Below are positions 10,966-22,700 of a stretch of 40,000 nt of DNA, one piece after another. The notes under the pieces were generated by a model. The model did not search any database. It had not been told where the DNA came from and was given only the letters and a program-made list of their open reading frames with translations. A program made the position numbers and the translations under genes. The DNA is from Actinidia chinensis (Eukaryota > Streptophyta > Magnoliopsida > Ericales > Actinidiaceae): contig VIGQ01000593.1 of the NCBI GenBank assembly GCA_009663005.1, forward strand, positions 1 through 40,000, read 5' to 3'. How positions within the stretch are numbered: position 1 is the stretch's first letter; each line of letters starts with the position of its first letter.

Positions 10966-12203
10966 TTCATTTGTTTTGTTTTGCGAGGATTAATGCTCTT
11001 ACTAATGGACTCGATTGGATGTATCACACGCCAAAACAAGCCTAGGACGAGGTATCTCAAATACGTATCTTCCACGTTTAAATAATTTAGTACGTAATAA
11101 TTTGCTTTAAATTTTCTATACATGTCTTAACCGTAATTAACTTGATCGTTGAATACCCCGGGTTTATTTCAAATCAAGTTATTAGGTATTATAGACAATG
11201 CCTTATGTTCCACTTGTCTACTATTCAATTTTACGGATTTGAATTTTTGATATAAGCAGTGACAATTTTTCATTTATTTTGTTTTGCCTTTGCGAGGACT
11301 ATTGTTCTTGACTAATGGACTTATTGGATGTACCCACTCTAATAGCTATTCCTATTGCAAGGTACTCTCAAATACGTATCTCCAAACTTTCAAATAATTA
11401 GGTACGTAATAATTTCTTTAAATTTTTTTATTTCTCTTGAACCGTAATTAACTTGACCATGAAGTTTTCCGGGCAATTCAAGATTCAAGGTTGGTAATTA
11501 GATATTATTAGACAATACCTGATGTTCTACTTTGTCTATTACAAATTTTTTAAGGATTTGAATTAGTGATCTGCTTTTCATTTACTTTGTTTTGCGGAGG
11601 GACAATGATCATGACTAATGGACTCGATGATTTACTATGCCAATAGTGATGTTTAGGCCCAGGTTATCTCAAATACGTATCAACACAACTTTAAATATAT
11701 GTGGCAAATATCAATTGGCTTTATATTTTCTATATTTATTTAAACCGTAATTAACTCTGTGCGTGAATGAAGTTGCTAGGGTTCAATTTCAAACCTCAAG
11801 TTAAAATAGGTATTATTAGACAATTATTATGTTTTACTTTGTCTATTTTAAAGTATAATAGGTTAATTTTTTGAGTTAATAATTAGTGATTGTTTTTCAT
11901 TTGTTTTGTTTTGTGAGGATTAATGACTCTGTGACTAATGGACTCGATTGGATGGTATCACGCCAATAACGATGCCTAGGCCGAGGTATTCTCAAATACG
12001 TATCTTACACTTGCAAATAATTAGGACGTAATAATTGCTTTAAATTTTCTATACATGCTTGAAACGTAATTAAACATTTGATCTTGAAGTTCCCAGGGTT
12101 TAATTTCAAAATCAAGTTAATTAGGGTATTATTCGACAATGCCCGATGTTCCACTTTGTCTATTTCCATTTTACGGATTTAAATTTTTGAGAAATAAGTC
12201 AGT

Positions 12204-12242
12204 AACGAAATTTTTTTTTTTTTTTTTTAAAAATTTTTTATT
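12204..12242. repeat. Poly(T) run in a C monomer
   Basis: A run of about 20 T is followed by AAAAATTTTTTATTTG and replaces the usual AGTAGTGACTATTTTTCA segment. It lies about 70 bp upstream of the anomalous GC-rich block. Confidence 0.7.
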
Positions 12243-12302
12243 TGTTTTGCTTTGCGAGGACTATTGTCTGACTACATGGACTAGATTGGACGTACCACGC
12301 AC

Positions 12303-12457
12303 TAGCGGCAGCGCGCCCCCAAGCCACGACAAGGGTAGGCAGGAGGGGAAAACAGATAAAGGAGAGCAGACTACCGGGAGTGCGCACAGGACCGTCATAT
12401 CAGAGCGTATCCAGACATGGGGGCGCGAGACAGAGACGAGAATCAAGAAGGAAAATC
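12303..12457. other. GC-rich foreign block replacing part of a monomer
   Basis: Within an A monomer the text after CCACGCACTAGCG becomes GC-rich (GCAGCGCGCCCCCAAGCC and onward, later GGGGGCGCGAGACAGAGACG). It returns to satellite at CAAATAATTAGG. The normal segment here is about 45 bp (GATGCCTAGG to CACACTTTC); this block is about 155 bp. It has no similarity to the monomer and no target-site duplication that I can see. Low-quality or chimeric read sequence is the simplest explanation. Confidence 0.65.
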
Positions 12458-15400
12458 TCCAAATAATTAGGTAGTGTAATAATTTCTTTAATTTTTATAT
12501 TTCTCTGAACTGTCATTAACTTGACCTCAAGTTTCCCGGATTCCAATTTCAAGATCAAGGTTAATTAGAATTATAGACAAGCTTATGTTCTACTTTGTCT
12601 ATTATAAATTTTACGGATTGAATTTTTTGAATAACAGTAGGACTGTTTTATTTACTTTGTTTTGCGAGGACTATGATCATGACTATGACTCGATTGGATG
12701 TAACTAGCCAATAGTGGGATGTTTAGGCCCAGTACTCTCAAATAACGTATCAACACAACTTTAATATTGTGGCACTATCAATTGCTTTATATTTTCAATA
12801 TTTTATCTTAACCGTAATTAACGTGAGCGTAAGTTTTGTTCAGTATTCAATTTCAACTCAAGTTAAATATAGGTATCATTAGACAATTCCTTATGTTCTA
12901 TTTGTCTATTTTAAATTTTACATATTTGAATTTTTGAGTAATAATTAAGTGATTATTTTATTTGTTTTGTTTTGCGCGGAGTAATGCTCTGACTAATGAA
13001 TCGATTGGATTGTAATCATGACGATAACGATGCCGAGGCCGAGGGTATTCTCAATAAGTATATTCACAGTTCAAAATAAATTTAGTACGTAATAATTGCT
13101 TTAAATTTTTTATACATGTCTTGAACCGTAATTAAACTTGATCTTGAAGTTCCCATGTTCATTTCAAAATCAAGTTTAATTAGGTATTATTAGATAATCC
13201 TTATGTTCCACTTTGTCATTGTTTTTCATTTTACGGATTGAAATTTTTGAAAAAATAAGTAAGTGACTATTTTTCATTTATTTTGTTTTGTTTGTGCGAG
13301 AACTATTGTTCTTGACTAAATACTGGATTGGATGTACCCACGCCAATAGCGATACCAGCCAAGGTACTCTCAAATACGTACCTCCAAACTTTCAAATAAT
13401 TAGGCAACGTAATAATTTCTGTAAATTTTTTATATTCTCTTGGCCCATAATTAACTTGACCTTGAAGTTCCCCGGGTTCAATTTCCAAATCAAGTTAATG
13501 AGATATTATTAGACAATCCTTATGTTCTACTTTGTCTTTACAAAATTTTAGGATTTGAATTTTTTGAGTGAGAAGTAGGACTGTTTTCATTACTTTGTTT
13601 GTGAGGACTTAATAATATGACTAATGGACTCGATTGGATGGACATGCATATAGTGATGTTTAGGTCCAGGGTACTCTCAAATCATGTATCAACACAACGT
13701 TAAATATGAGGACGTATCAATGCTTTATATTTCTATAATTATACTTAAAACCGAATTAACTTGAGCGTGAAGTTTTTAGGCTTCAATTTAAACCTTAAGT
13801 TAAATAGGTATTATTAGCAATGCCTTAGGTTCTTACTTTGGTCGGTTTTAAATTTTATAAATTTAAATTTTTGAATAATACATTAGTGACCTGATTTTCA
13901 TTTGTTTGGTTGTTGCGAGGATTAATCCTCTTGACTAATGGACTCGATTGGATGTATCACGCCAATAACGGTGCCTAGGCCGAGGTATACTTCAAATACC
14001 TTATCTTCACACTTTCGAAAATAATTTTAGTACGTATAATTGCTAATTTTTTATAAAAAAAACCAAAAATCTCTTGACACGTAATTAACTTGAGTCGAAA
14101 GTTCCAGGGGTTAATTTCAAATAAAGTTAATTAGATATTATTAGACATTGCCTTATGTTCCACTTTGTCTATTTTCAATTTTAGCGGATTTTGAATTTTT
14201 TGAGTATAAGTAGTGACTATTTTTAATTTATTTTGTTTTTAATCTTGCGAGGACTATTGTTTTCTTCCCTAATGGGACTGATTGGATGTACCATGCTAAT
14301 AGCGATTCTAGGCCAAAGGTACTCTCAAATAACGTATCTCCCAAACTTTGAAATAATTTGGTACGTACTTTTTTTAAATTTTTTATCTTCTCTTGACTGT
14401 AATTACCTTGACAATTGAAGTTCCCTGGGTTCAATTTCAGATCAATAATAGTATTATTAGACAATACCGTATGTTCCTATTTTGTCTATTACAAATTTTT
14501 TACGGATTCCAAATTTTTGTGAGTAAGAAGTAGTGACTGTGTTTGCATTTACTTTACTTTATTTTGGCGAGGACTAATGTCATGACTATGGACTCAATTG
14601 GATTAGTAGCTATGCCAATAGTGCTGTTTTAGGCCCAGTACTCTTCAAATACGTATCAACCAACTTTAAATATTGTGGCACAGTATCAATTGCTTTTTAT
14701 TTTCCATTTTATCTTAAATCGTAATTACCTTGAGCGTGAAGTTTTCAGGATTCAATTTCAACATCACAAACCTCAGTTAAATAGGTATTATTAGAAAATG
14801 CCTTAGTTCTACTTTAGTCTATTTTAATTTACGTATTTGAATTTTTGAGTAATAATTAGTGACTGTTTTTCATTGTTTTGTTTTGCGAGGATTACTTCTC
14901 TTGACTAATGGACTTCGATTGGAAGGTATCACGCCAACCATGATGCCTAAGCCTAGCATTCTCAAATACTTAATCTCCACACCTTTCAATAAATTAAGTA
15001 CATATAATTGCTTTAAATTTGCTGTATATGTCTTTAACCTTAATTAACCTTGACTGAAGTTCCCCCCAGATTTAATTTCAACATCAAGTTAATTAGGTAT
15101 TATTAGACAATGCCTTATGTTCTACTTTTTCTATTTTCAAATTTTTGGATTTGAATTTTTGAGTAATAGTGCTGACTATTTTTTCTTTTGTTTTGTTTTG
15201 TTTTGGCGAGGATTTAGTCTTGACTAATGGACTCGATGGGATGTACCACCCAATACCATGCCGAGGCCAATGTACTCTCAAAGACATATCTCCACCCTTT
15301 CAAATAATTAGGTCCGTAATAAATAATTTCTTTAATTTTTTATATTTCGCTTGCACGTAATTAACTTGAGCTTAAAGTTCCTCTGTTTCATTTCATCAAG

Positions 15401-15543
15401 ATCAAGTTGAATTAGATATTATTAGATAATCACCTTATGTTCACTTTGTCTATTACAATGTTAACGGATTTGAATTTTGAGTCAAGAATAGTGACTGTTT
15501 TTTTTATTTTATTGTGAGAACTAATGATCAATGATTAATGGAC

Positions 15544-15676
15544 TCGATTGGATGTACTATGCCTTATGTTCTACTTTTGCTATTACAATTTTACGGATTT
15601 GAATTTTTGAGTAAGAAGTTGCGACTGTTTTTCATTTTTTTTTATTGTGAGGACTAATGATCATGAGTAATAGACT
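15544..15676. repeat. Truncated mini-monomer of about 132 bp
   Basis: It has the same deletion junction as at 7,484-7,606: GGATGTACTATGCC runs straight into TTATGTTCTAC. Both copies follow an A monomer carrying GAGTCAAGAA and a GATCATGATTAA-like variant, and both precede a B monomer. This suggests a shared ancestral event copied by array turnover. Confidence 0.75.
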
Positions 15677-16609
15677 CGATTGGATGTACTATTTCAATAG
15701 TATGTCTAGTCCTAAGTACTAATCACAAATACGTATCAGCAAACTTTAAATATGGTGGTACGTATCAATGCTTTTTTTTATATTTCTTAATTTATCTTAA
15801 ACCGTAATTAACTTGAGCGTGAGGTTTCCAGGCTTCAATTTCAATCTCAAATTAATCGGTATTTCAGACAATGCTTTATGTTCTACTTTGTCCTATTTTA
15901 ATTTTACATATTGAATTTTTGAGTAATAAGTAGTGACTGTTTTTTTATTTTTTTATTTTGCGAGGATTATGCTCTTGATTAAATGGGACTGCATTGGATG
16001 TATCACGCCATAAACGATGCCTAGCTCGGTATTCTCTAAATACTATCTTCACACTTTCAAATGAGGTGCTAATAATTGCTTTAAATTTTCTTATTTCCTT
16101 GAAACTTAATTATCTTGAACTTGAAGTTTTTTCGGGTTCAATTTCAAGATCAAGTTAGTTTGGGATTATTAGACATACCTTAGTCCTCCTTTGATCTATT
16201 TTACATTTTACGGATTTGAATTTTTGAGTAATAAGTATGACTATTTTTTATTTGTGTTGTTTTGGTTTTGCGAGGACTATTGTCCCTTTGACTATGGACT
16301 CGATTAGATGTACCACGTCAATAGCGATGCCTAGGCCAAGGTACTCTCAAATATGTATCTCACCTTTCACATAATTAGATACGTAAAAATTACTTTATTT
16401 TCTATATATGTCTTGAACCTTAAATTAACTTGAGCTTGAAGTTCCCCGGGTTTAATTTTCAATATAAAAGTTAATTAGGTATTATTAGACAATGACTTAA
16501 GGTTCTAATTTGTTTATTTCAATTTTAACCGGATTTGAATTTTTGAGTAAAAGTAATGACTTCTCTTTCATTTACTTTGTTTTGGTGAGGACTAATGATC
16601 ATTACTATT

Positions 16610-16660
16610 GATCGATTGGATGTACTATGCCTATCCAAGTTCATTAGGTATTATTAGACA
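16610..16660. repeat. Satellite deletion junction
   Basis: GATGTACTATGCC is followed by TATCCAAGTTCATTAGG, so most of the central monomer between the ATGCC cassette and the CAAGTTAATTAGG cassette is missing. It marks where the regular trimer order is lost. Confidence 0.6.
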
Positions 16661-18396
16661 TGTCTTTATTTCAATTTGGTCTATTTTAAATTTTACGAAT
16701 TTTATTTTTGTAGTAATAAGTAGTGCATTTTTTCATCTTGTTTGTTTTGGTTTTACGATGACTATTGTTCTTGACTAATGGACTCGATTGATATACACGC
16801 CAATGCAATTCTAGGCCGGTATTCAAATACGTATATCCACACGTTCAAATATTGAGGGTATCATAATAATTTTCTTTAAATTTTTTATATTTTTCTTGAA
16901 CCGTAATTAACTTGACCTTTAAGTTCCCCTCCCCGGTTCAATTTCAAGATCAAGTTTATTAGATATTAGAGACAATGTTTTATGTTTATTTTGTTCTATT
17001 ACAAATTTTCGGATTTTGATTTTTTGAGTAAGAAGTATGAACCTGTTTTTCATTTATTTGTTTGACGAGGACTAAATGAATCATGACTAATGGAATACGA
17101 TTGGCTATAACTATGCCAATCGGATGTCTAGGCCCAGGTACTCTCAAATATGTATCAACACAACTTTAAATATTGTGATACATATCAATTGCTTTATATT
17201 TTTTATATTTATCTTAACCCGTATTAACTGAGCGTGAAGTTTCCAGGCTTTAATTTCAACCTCAAGTTAGAAATTATTAAAAAATACCTTATGTTCTACT
17301 TTTTCTTTTTAAATTTTTATATATTCAAATTTTTGAGTAATAATTATTGCCTGTTTTTTATTTTTTTATTTTACAGGATTAATGCTCTTGACAATGGCTT
17401 GATTGAATGTACCACACAATAGCGAAGCCTAGACCGACTACTCTTCAAATACGTATCTCCACATTTTCAAATAATGACGTACGTAATAATTGCTTTAAAA
17501 ATTTCCTATATTCTCTTGAACCTTAATTAACTAGAACTTGAACTTTTTGTTCAATTTCAAGATCAAGTTAGTTAGTATTATTAGACAATTCCTTATGTTC
17601 TACTTTGTCTATTTCAAATTTTACGAATTTGAATTTTTGAGTAATAAGTAGTGACTATTTTTCATTTGTTTTGTTTTGTTTTGCGAGAACTCTTGTTCTT
17701 AACTAATGGATTCGATTGGATGTACCACGCCAATAGCGATGCCTAGGCCAAGGTACTCTCAAATATGTATCTCCACACTTTCAAATAATTAGGTACGTAA
17801 AAATTGCTTTAAATTTTCTATATATGTCTTGAACCTTAATTAACTTGACCTTGAAGTTCTCCGGGTTTAATTTCAAGATCAAGTTAATTAGGTATTATTA
17901 GACAATGACTTATGTTCTACTTTGTCTATTTCAAATTTTACGGATTTGAATTTTTGAGTAATAAGTAGTGACTTTTTTTCATTTATTTTGTTCTGTTTTG
18001 CGAGGACTATTGCTCTTGACTAATGGACTCGATTGGATGTATCACATCAACAGCGATGCCTAGGCTCAGGTACTCTCAAATACGTATTTCCATACTTTTA
18101 AATAATTAGGTACGTAATAATTTCTTTAAATTTTCTATATTTCTCTTGAACCGTAATTAACTTGACCTTGAAGTTCCCCGGGTTAAATTTCAAGATCAAG
18201 TAAGTTAGATATTATTAGACAATGCCTTATGTTCTACTTTGTCTATTTTAAATTTACGAATTTGAATTTTTGAGTAATAAGTAGTGACTATTTTTCATTT
18301 GTTTTGTTTTGTTTTGTGAGGACTATTGCTCTTGACTAATGGACTCGATTGGATGTACCACGCCAATAGCGATGCCTAGGTCAAGGTACTCTCAAA

Positions 18397-18432
18397 TACG
18401 TATCTCCACACTTTCAAATAATTAGGTACGTA
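18397..18432. repeat. Paired TACGTA palindromes, clean example
   Basis: TACGTA occurs at 18,397-18,402 and again at 18,427-18,432, 30 bp apart start to start. The same pair (CAAATACGTATC and GGTACGTAAT) is recognisable in most full-length monomers of the array. Confidence 0.85.
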
Positions 18433-18469
18433 ATAATTTCTTTAAATTTTTTATATTTCTCTTGAACCG

Positions 18470-18523
18470 TAATTAACTTGAGTTTGAAGTTCCCTAGATT
18501 CAATTTCAAGATCAAGTTAATTA
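18470..18523. repeat. Conserved dyad in the monomer, clean example
   Basis: Left arm 18,470-18,488 (TAATTAACTTGAGTTTGAA) and right arm 18,505-18,523 (TTCAAGATCAAGTTAATTA) are complementary over 19 positions with one mismatch and one G-T pair. The loop is 16 nt (GTTCCCTAGATTCAAT; CCCGGG in many other copies). The same dyad is visible in nearly all intact monomers. A second dyad, TAGACAA...TTGTCTA with a 16-nt loop, lies about 25 bp downstream in most units. Confidence 0.85.
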
Positions 18524-19740
18524 GATATTACTATACAATGCGTTATATTCTATTTTTCTATTACAAATTTTACGGATTTGAATTTTTGAGTAATAAGTAG
18601 TGACTATTTTTCATTTGTTTTGTTTTGTGAGGACTATTGCTCTTGACTAATGGACTCGATTGGATGTACCACGCCAATAGCGATGCCTAGGTCAAGGTAC
18701 TCTCAAATACGTATCAACATACACTTAAAATATGTGGTACATATCAATTGCTTTATATTTTCTATATTTATCTTAAACCGTAATTAACTTGAGCGTGAAG
18801 TTTCCAGGCTTTAATTTCAACCTCAAGTTAGGAATTATTAAAAAGTACCTTATGTTCTACTTTGTCTATTTTAAATTTTATAGATTCAAATTTTTGAGTA
18901 ATAATTAGTGACTGTTTTTTATTTGTTTTGTTTTGCGAGGATTAATCGCTGACTAATGGACTCTATTGGATTGTACCACACGCAAATAGCGACGCCTAGG
19001 ACCCAGGTGGGTACTCTCAAAAATACGATCTCCACATTTCAAATAATGACGGGTAGTAATAATTGCTTAAGAATTTCTATATTTCTCTTGAACCTTAATT
19101 AACTTGAACTTGAGTTTCTCGGTTTAATTTCAAGATCAAGTTAGTTAGGTATTATTAGACAATTCCTTATGTTCTACTTTGGTCTATTTCTTCCAAATTT
19201 TATACGGATTTGAATTTTTGAGTAATAAGCTATTGGACTATTTTTCATTTGTTTTGTTTTATTTTGCGAGACTATTGGTTCTTGACTATGGACTCGATTG
19301 TGATGTACCATGCATAGCGATCCTAGGCCCGGTATTCTCAAATACGTATCTCCACACTTTCAATAATTAGTAACGTAATAATTGCTTTAAACTTTTTTTA
19401 TGTCTTAAACCTTAATTAACATTGAGCTTGAAATTATCCGGTTTAATTTCAGATCACGTTAATTAGGTATTATTAGACAATTGTCTTATGTTCTACTTTG
19501 GTCTATTTCAAATTTTCGGATTTGAATTTTTGAGTAATAAGTAGGTACTATTTTTCATTTCTTTTGTTTTGTTTTGCGAGGACTATTGTTCTTGACTAAT
19601 GGACTCGATTGGATGTACCCGCCAATAGCGATGGCCTAGGCAAAGGTACTCGCAAATACGTATCTCACACTTGTCAAATTAATTAGGTACGAAATAATTG
19701 CGCTAAAAATTTTATACATTTATCTTGACCGTATTAACTT

Positions 19741-22700
19741 GAGCTTAAAGTTCTCCATCTTTAAGTATTGAGGACGTATAATTACTCTTTAATTTTGTAC
19801 ATTCGTCTTGAGCGGAATTAACTTGAGCTGAAGTTCCCTGAGCGCATTTCAAGATAAGGTAAATGAGGTATTATTACATATGCCTTATGTTCTACTGTGT
19901 CTACATCAACTTTTACGATTTGAATTTTTGAGTAATATTAGTGACTATTTTTCATTGTTTGTTCCGCGAGAACTAATACTCTTGACTAATGGACTCATTG
20001 GATGTACCACACCAATAGCGATGCCGAGGCCCAGGTACTCTCAACTCATTCTCCAACATCAAAATAATTGATGTACATTGTAACCGCTTTAAACTTTTTT
20101 TTATTTTTTTTTTTTTTGACGTATTAACTTGAACTTGAAGTTCCCCGAGTTCAATTTCAAGATAAGTAATTAGGAATATTTAAGAGTGCCTTATGTTCTC
20201 CTTTGTCTATTTCAAATTTTACGGATTTCAATTTTTGTATTATAACTAGTGACTATTTTTCATTGTTTTATTTTGCGAGGACTAATGCTCTTGATTAAGG
20301 ACTCATTGGAGTGCCACCAGCAATAAGCGATGCCTAGGCCTAGGTACTCTCAATACGTATCTCCACACTTGCAAATATTGAGATACGTATTAATTTTCTT
20401 TAAATTTTTTATATATATCTTATCTTGAACTTAATTAACTTGAGCTTTTAATTTCCCTCGGGTTCCCAATTCAAGATTAAGTTAATTAGGTATTATTAGA
20501 CAATGCCCTTATCATTCTATATTCTACTTTCTTAACTTTCTTCTTTCTTATTTTTCAAATTTTTTAGGGATTTGAATTTTGAGACTAATAATTTGGTGAA
20601 TATTTTCACTTGTTTTGTGTTTTATTTTTTGCAAGGACTATTACTCTTAACAACTAATGGACTCATTGGGATGTACATGCCACTAGCGATGCCTAGTCCC
20701 AAGTCTCTCAATTACGTTCTCCCACCTTTCAAGTATTAAGAAACGTAATAATTTCTTTAAATTTTTATCTATGTCTTGAACTGTAAGTACTGAGTTTGAA
20801 TCCCAGGTTAATTTCAAGATCAAGTTAATAGGTATTATTAGACAATTATTTTATATTTACTTGCTATTTCAAATTTTACGAATTTGAATTTTTGATTAAT
20901 AAGTAGTGACTATTTTTTATTTGTTTTATTTTGGAGGACTAATGCTTTTGACAAGGGATTTCGATTGGATGTACCACGCATAGCGATTGCCTAGGCACAG
21001 GGTACTATCAAATACGTATCTCCACACTTTCAAATATTGAGGTGCGTATAATTTCTTTAAATTTTTTATATATGTCTTGAAACTGTATTAACTTGATCTT
21101 GAAATTCACCCGGGTTCAATTTCAAGATCATGGTAATTAGGTATATAGGACAATTGCCTTATGTTCTACTTTGTCGACTTCAAGTTTACGGATTTTGGAA
21201 TTTTGGAGTAAGTAATAAAGTAGTGCTTCTTTTACATTATTTTGTTTTGCGAGACTAATTCTCTTGACTAATGGACTCGATTGAGTGTACCACACCCATA
21301 GTGATGCCTAGTCCCAGGTACTCTCAATTATGTATCTCCAACTTTCAAATATGAGATACGTAATAATTCTTTAAATGTTTAATATGTCTTGAACTGTAAT
21401 AATTGATCTTGAAATTCCCTGGAGTCAATTTTAAGATCAAGTTAATTAGGTATTATTAGAAAATGCCTTATATCTACTTGCTATTTTAAATTTTACAGAT
21501 TTGAATTTTGGAGTAATAAGTTTTGACTATATTCATTGTTTGTTTTTGTTTTGCGAGGAGTATTACTCTGGAATAATGGACTCAATTGGATGTACACATG
21601 CCAATAGCGATTGCCTAGGTCATGGTACTCTCAAATACATATCTCCACACTTTCAAATATGAGGTACGAATAATTGCCTTAATTTTTATATATGTCTTGA
21701 AACGGTTGAATTAACTGAGCTTGCAGTTCTCCGAGTTCAATTTCAAGATCAAGTTAATTTGGTATTATTAGACAATACTATGTTTCTAGTTGTACTAACT
21801 TTTCGGCAAGTTGAATTTTTGAGTAATAAGTAGTGACTAGGTTTCATTGTTTGTTTTGTTTTGCGAGACTATTACTGTTGACTAATGGCTCGATTGGATT
21901 CTTACCACGCCAATAGCGCTGCTAGGCCAAGGTACTCTCAAATACGTATCTCTACACGTTCAAGTATTGAGGTATGTAATAATTGCTTTAAATTTTTTAT
22001 ATATTGTCTTGAACCATAATTACTTGAGCTTGAAGTTCTCCGGATTCATTTCAAGATCAAGTTAATTAGGAATTGTTAAGAGTTCCTTATTTCCTACTTG
22101 CTATTTAAATTTATGATTCAATTTTTGATTAATAACTAGTGATTGGTTTTTCATTTGTTTTAGTTGCGAGGACTAACGCTCTGACTAATGGACTCGATTG
22201 GATTCACCAAGCCAATAGCAATGCCTAGGCCAGGTACTCTAAAACCGTATCTCCACACTTTTAAATATGATATCTATAATTGCTTTAAATTTATTATATG
22301 TCTTGAACTGCAATAACTTGAGCTTGAAGTTCCCCGGCTTCATTTCACAATCAGTTATTAGGTATTATTAGTCAATGCTTTGTTCTACTTTGTCTTTTTA
22401 ATTTTACGATTTGAATTTTTGAGTACTAAGTTGTGACTATTTTTTATTTGTTTTGTTTTGTTTTATTTTTGCAGAGTATTGCTCTTGACTAATGGCACTC
22501 GATTGTATGTACGAACGCCAATAGCGATGCTTAGTTCAAGGTACTCTCAAATACGGTATCTCCCACTTCAAATATTGAGGTACGTAATAATTGTTTTAAG
22601 ATTTTTATATATCTTGAGCTGTATTTAACTTTAGCTTCAGTTCCGATTCAAGTTCAAGATCAAGTTAATTTGCTATTATTAAGACAAATGCTTATGTTCT

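Larger units (their letters stand above)
9817..17240. repeat. Satellite block 2, trimer higher-order repeat
   Basis: Monomers recur as A (ACTATTGTTCTTGAC, TACCACGCCAATAGCGAT), then B (ACTAATGATCATGAC, TACTATGCCAATAGTGATGT, GTATCAACACAACTTT), then C (ATTAATGCTCTTGAC, TATCACGCCAATAACGATGC, TTCAAAATCAAG). B-type GTATCAAC sites lie near 10,314, 11,677, 12,749, 13,688, 14,656 and 15,737. Regular spacing is about 940-965 bp. Longer gaps coincide with an extra truncated unit (about 10.93 kb), a foreign GC-rich block (12.3 kb) and a mini-monomer (15.6 kb). The order breaks down after about 15.8 kb. Confidence 0.8.
17241..19740. repeat. Satellite block 3, more homogeneous monomers
   Basis: About eight monomers, including a stretch at about 17,540-18,940 that has almost no indels relative to the inferred consensus. 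Repeated cassettes such as ACTATTGCTCTTGACTAATG and ACCACGCCAATAGCGATGCC are near-identical between units. One unit at about 18,712 carries a B-like GTATCAACATACAC. Indels reappear abruptly from about 18,945. Confidence 0.75.

Noticed and set aside
12139..12474. A 111-codon open frame across a poly(T) run and the GC-rich block
   Set aside because: It joins satellite sequence to the anomalous GC-rich block, and its length comes from that artificial-looking segment.
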